From Thioalkalivibrio sp. (GTDB lineage: Bacteria > Pseudomonadota > Gammaproteobacteria > Ectothiorhodospirales > Ectothiorhodospiraceae): a stretch of 8,665 bases of DNA. Location of the stretch: contig SLNI01000046.1 of NCBI GenBank assembly GCA_007133115.1, positions 1 to 8,665 on the forward strand, in the 5' to 3' direction. The first letter of the stretch is position 1; every line of letters starts with the position of its first letter. A program made the translations under genes and the position numbers. A model generated the notes under the pieces. It was not told the DNA's origin and did not search any database. It saw only the letters and a list, made by a program, of their open reading frames with translations. Positions 6,394 through 8,665 of this stretch are shown here, piece by piece.

Positions 6394-6743
6394 TGGTGTC
6401 ATCCCTGCACCGGGGACAGCTCGCAGAACAAAAGGCCGGGGCGTTCCTCCGCCATCAGGGTCTACGGGTCATCGAGCACAACTATCGGCGGCCGTTTGGC
6501 GAAATCGACCTGATCGCGCGCGACGGCGAAACCCTGGTGTTCGTGGAGGTCCGCAAACGGAGCCACCTGGGCTTTGCCGATGGCGCCGAAAGCATCGACT
6601 GGCGCAAACAGAGACGGCTGCGACGAACCGCGGAGGCGTTCATGCAGCAGCGCCGTTGGAACGGTCCCGCCCGTTTCGATGTGCTGGTGCTGGATGCCGA
6701 CGACCATATCGAATGGCTGCAGGACGCGATACAGGACGCGTGA
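6393..6743 (+). CDS. yraN: YraN, UPF0102 nuclease-fold protein
   Basis: A conserved bacterial protein of 116 residues with a restriction-endonuclease-like fold and no settled function. The N-terminus has the family pattern RGQLAEQKAGAFL, followed by NYRRPFGEIDLIARDG (30-45) and LVFVEVRKR (48-56). Glu37, Asp39 and Glu52 sit where PD-(D/E)XK enzymes hold metal ligands. The Lys of the usual ExK is Arg54, as also in E. coli YraN (VEVRYR). The C-terminus has RFDVLVLD and IEWLQDA, again typical. It overlaps lpoA by one base and ends two bases before the oxidase gene, so the three are probably one transcript. lpoA-yraN adjacency is widespread in Gammaproteobacteria. A DNA repair or recombination role has been suggested for the family but cannot be shown here. 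Confidence 0.94.
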   Translation: MVSSLHRGQLAEQKAGAFLRHQGLRVIEHNYRRPFGEIDLIARDGETLVFVEVRKRSHLGFADGAESIDWRKQRRLRRTAEAFMQQRRWNGPARFDVLVLDADDHIEWLQDAIQDA

Positions 6744-6745
6744 CC

Positions 6746-8140
6746 ATGACCCCGATACAGCGCGAAATCGAACGCATGCTCCCCGCCGAGGACCGGTTGC
6801 TGGACCCCGCCGACTGCTGGGCCTATGGTTCGGACAATTCACGGCTGCACGCGATTCCAGAGGCCGTGGTGTTTGCCCGGGACAGTGATGGCGTTGCGGA
6901 GGTGGTCCGACTTTGCCGGCGGTTTCACACGCCGTTGATCGTGCGCGGCCGGGGCACGGGGACCACCGGGGCGGTAGTACCCACACGCGGCGGGCTGGTA
7001 CTCTCGATGGAACGCATGCGCGCGATCATCGAGGTCGACCCCGACAACCGCTGGCTCGTGGCGCAGCCGGGTGCGACCAATGGCGAGGTTCAGCAGGCCG
7101 CTGCCGCACACGGTTTTTTCTGGCCGCCCGACCCGACCAGCAGCGCTTACTGCACGATTGGCGGCAACCTCGCACACAATTCCGCCGGCCCGCGCGCCGT
7201 GAAATACGGGACACCACGCGAGAACACCCTCGGGCTCGCCGCCGTTGCCGGCACCGGGGAACCCCTGCGCACCGGCGTCTACACCACCAAGGGCGTCGTG
7301 GGGTACGACCTGACACGGCTGCTGATCGGCTCGGAGGGGACGCTCGCCGTGACCACCGAGGCCAGCCTGCGGCTTACGCCCCTGCCCGAAACACGGCGCC
7401 TGCTGCAGGCGATCTATCGGGACATGCGCGGCGCGGCTGCTGCGGTGGCCCGAATCATGGCCCAGCCGGTCATCCCCTGCGCTCTCGAATTCATGGATCA
7501 CGCCGCGATCGGCGCGATCCGCGACTACGCTGAAACTTCCCTGCCGGAAAACGCGGGTGCCATCCTCATGATCGAGGTGGATGGCCCCGAGAGCCAGATC
7601 GCCCTTTCCGCCGAAGCCGTGAGTCGTGCCGCCCGCGGCGACGGCTTGCTGGCCATCGAGGTAGCGAACGATGCCGACGACGCCGAACGTCTTTGGCGCA
7701 CGCGCAAGGCGCTCTCGCCCGCACTGCGCAACATTGCCCCCAAAAAAATAAACGAGGACGTGGTGGTACCCGTTTCCCGGATACCAGAGCTCATCGATGG
7801 GTTACGTGATCTGGGCGCAAGGCATGGCATCCGGATTGCCAACTTCGGCCATGCCGGCAACGGCAACATTCACGTCAACCTGCTCGTGGACCCGGACGAT
7901 CCGGCACAGATGCGAGCTGCAGAGGCTTGCCTGGACCAGGTGTTCGCGCTCGTACTCAGCCTGCGCGGCACTCTTTCCGGCGAACATGGCGTGGGCCTGG
8001 TCAAACGTGATTTCGTGCGCCGGGAACTGGATCCCGTGGCACTGGCTCTGATGTGGGGCGTCCAGCGTGTCTTCGACCCGGACGGAATCCTGAATCCCGG
8101 GAAAGCGCTCCCGGAGTGCAGCGAGGCAGCGACTACTTGA
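6746..8140 (+). CDS. FAD-linked 2-hydroxyacid dehydrogenase, GlcD/D-lactate dehydrogenase type
   Basis: Flavoprotein of 464 residues in the VAO/PCMH family, which oxidises D-2-hydroxyacids such as glycolate, D-lactate or D-2-hydroxyglutarate. The FAD domain (about 37-215) shows RGRGTGTTGAVVP (67-79), PPDPTSSAYCTIGGN (127-141) and LLIGSEGTLAV. The FAD_oxidase_C domain carries KINEDVVVP (334-342), HAGNGNIH with His369 and His376, and GEHGVG with Glu413. His, His and Glu at this spacing match the metal ligands of D-2-hydroxyglutarate and D-lactate dehydrogenases, so catalysis is likely metal-assisted. FDPDGILNPGK closes the domain. No signal peptide or membrane segment is visible. ATG 6746, two bases after yraN, is preferred over an upstream ATG at 6656 inside yraN. 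No glcE/glcF-type partner lies in the window. The substrate cannot be fixed from sequence. It occupies the slot usually held by diaA/gmhA. Confidence 0.9.
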   Translation: MTPIQREIERMLPAEDRLLDPADCWAYGSDNSRLHAIPEAVVFARDSDGVAEVVRLCRRFHTPLIVRGRGTGTTGAVVPTRGGLVLSMERMRAIIEVDPDNRWLVAQPGATNGEVQQAAAAHGFFWPPDPTSSAYCTIGGNLAHNSAGPRAVKYGTPRENTLGLAAVAGTGEPLRTGVYTTKGVVGYDLTRLLIGSEGTLAVTTEASLRLTPLPETRRLLQAIYRDMRGAAAAVARIMAQPVIPCALEFMDHAAIGAIRDYAETSLPENAGAILMIEVDGPESQIALSAEAVSRAARGDGLLAIEVANDADDAERLWRTRKALSPALRNIAPKKINEDVVVPVSRIPELIDGLRDLGARHGIRIANFGHAGNGNIHVNLLVDPDDPAQMRAAEACLDQVFALVLSLRGTLSGEHGVGLVKRDFVRRELDPVALALMWGVQRVFDPDGILNPGKALPECSEAATT

Positions 8141-8558
8141 CCACCTTGAGCGTAGGCCCCTTGCGCTTGTCCTTCTTCTTCATCTCCGGCTCCGAGCGCG
8201 TGGAGTCCACGTCCCGTCCGGTCTCCTGATCGGTTTCGGCCTCGGACCCCGGTTCCTGACCGAACATCATGCCCTGGCCGTTCTCCCGTGCGAAAATCGC
8301 CAGCACCGCGGTCACGGGGACAAAGACCTGCATCGGCTGGCCCGCGAAGCGCGCGGAGAACGTGATGGCGTCGTTCCCCATGTCCAGCCCCTCGACGGCA
8401 TTGGGCCCGATATTCAGCGTGATCTTGCCCTGTTGAACGAACTGCGTCGGTACCGTCACCTCGGGCAGCGTGGCATCCACCAGAAGGTGAGGTGTCAACG
8501 CGTTGTCGCAGATCCAGTCCAGAAGGGCCCGGAGCAGATAGGGACGCGACGAATTCAT
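8133..8558 (-). CDS. sspB: SspB, ClpXP specificity-enhancing adaptor
   Basis: Adaptor that binds ssrA-tagged proteins from stalled ribosomes, and other substrates, and delivers them to ClpXP. The product is 141 residues (E. coli 165). The folded domain covers about residues 1-97 with RPYLLRALLDWICDN, TPHLLVDATLP, ITLNIGPNAV, FSARFAGQP and VPVTAVLAIFARENG, all close to the E. coli protein. A flexible acidic linker follows (about 100-130), shorter than in E. coli. The protein ends in TLKVVK, the XB motif that docks onto the ClpX N-domain. The ATG at 8558 forms an ATGA overlap with the sspA stop, so the two are co-transcribed and probably coupled in translation. The 3' end overlaps the convergent oxidase gene by eight bases. 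Confidence 0.97.
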   Translation of the reverse strand: MNSSRPYLLRALLDWICDNALTPHLLVDATLPEVTVPTQFVQQGKITLNIGPNAVEGLDMGNDAITFSARFAGQPMQVFVPVTAVLAIFARENGQGMMFGQEPGSEAETDQETGRDVDSTRSEPEMKKKDKRKGPTLKVVK

Positions 8559-8665
8559 TCCCGGAGTTCCCGCTCCAGTTCGGTCAGGCTGACGCGGAAG
8601 GACTCACGCTGGCACACCCGGTCCGCGTAGGCCTGGATCGCCTTGGGCAAAGCATCGAGCGGAAT
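8555..8665 (-). CDS. sspA: SspA, stringent starvation protein A (C-terminal 36 codons only)
   Basis: The frame enters from the right edge and ends at TGA 8557-8555. The visible 36 residues contain YADRVCQRESFRVSLTELER, which aligns with the C-terminal tail of E. coli SspA (RVFERDSFLASLTEAER). SspA is a glutathione-S-transferase-fold protein that binds RNA polymerase and helps acid and starvation survival. Its start, GST domains and promoter lie outside the window. Adjacency to sspB is the normal sspAB operon. The fragment is short, but match and context agree. Confidence 0.9.
   Translation of the reverse strand: MPLDALPKAIQAYADRVCQRESFRVSLTELERELRE

Noticed and set aside
6656..6745. N-terminal extension of the FAD dehydrogenase from ATG 6656
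   Set aside because: It would overlap yraN by 88 bases with a Cys/Arg-rich stretch unlike any family member. ATG 6746 directly follows the yraN stop.
7745..7751. A7 tract in the dehydrogenase gene as a frameshift or contingency site
   Set aside because: The bases encode Lys-Lys-Ile in the conserved KINEDV motif, so the run is explained by protein constraint.
1..8665. Accessory elements: CRISPR array, insertion sequence, prophage, toxin-antitoxin or biosynthetic genes
   Set aside because: No direct-repeat arrays, transposase or integrase motifs or tRNA genes were found. Almost every base is accounted for by conserved core genes, so I do not claim a new system here.

Overview
This window is a GC-rich stretch of conserved housekeeping genes from a gammaproteobacterium. 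The gene order (sspA-sspB, yraN-lpoA, rsmI-rnpB-mraZ-rsmH-ftsL-ftsI) is the one known from Pseudomonas and many Chromatiales-type bacteria. LpoA, SspB with a ClpX-binding tail and a type-A RNase P RNA all fit Gammaproteobacteria. The base composition and one replaced gene would suit an Ectothiorhodospiraceae/Chromatiales-like host, but that finer placement is a guess.

Bases 1-2955, minus strand: the start of the division and cell wall (dcw) cluster, read right to left. A sigma70-like promoter (2950-2979) is followed by three perfectly phased TGGGN boxes (2916-2940), which form a textbook MraZ operator. Then come mraZ, rsmH, ftsL and ftsI. The genes are packed with overlaps or tiny gaps, and ftsI runs off the left edge before its KTG motif.

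Bases 2956-3588: an AT-rich intergenic segment containing inverted repeats, then rnpB (RNase P RNA, minus strand) with its own likely promoter. The P1 helix closes with 13 base pairs. The P3 region looks short.

Bases 3589-4458, minus strand: rsmI, with a TTG start supported by a good ribosome binding site. RsmI and RsmH modify the same 16S rRNA nucleotide, C1402.

Bases 4434-8140, plus strand: a divergent promoter overlapping the start of rsmI drives lpoA (outer-membrane activator of PBP1A), yraN (UPF0102, nuclease-like) and a GlcD-type FAD-linked 2-hydroxyacid dehydrogenase. The last gene stands where diaA/gmhA and a BON-domain lipoprotein gene are usually found.

Bases 8133-8665, minus strand: sspB, overlapping the oxidase gene tail to tail, and the last 36 codons of sspA.

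The genes serve peptidoglycan synthesis and division (MraZ, FtsL, FtsI, LpoA), ribosome and tRNA maturation (RsmH, RsmI, RNase P) and regulated proteolysis or stress (SspA, SspB). I found no CRISPR array, transposon, phage gene, toxin-antitoxin pair or tRNA, and no convincing undescribed system. The points most worth a second look are regulatory architecture, the short P3 of rnpB and the oxidase replacement.
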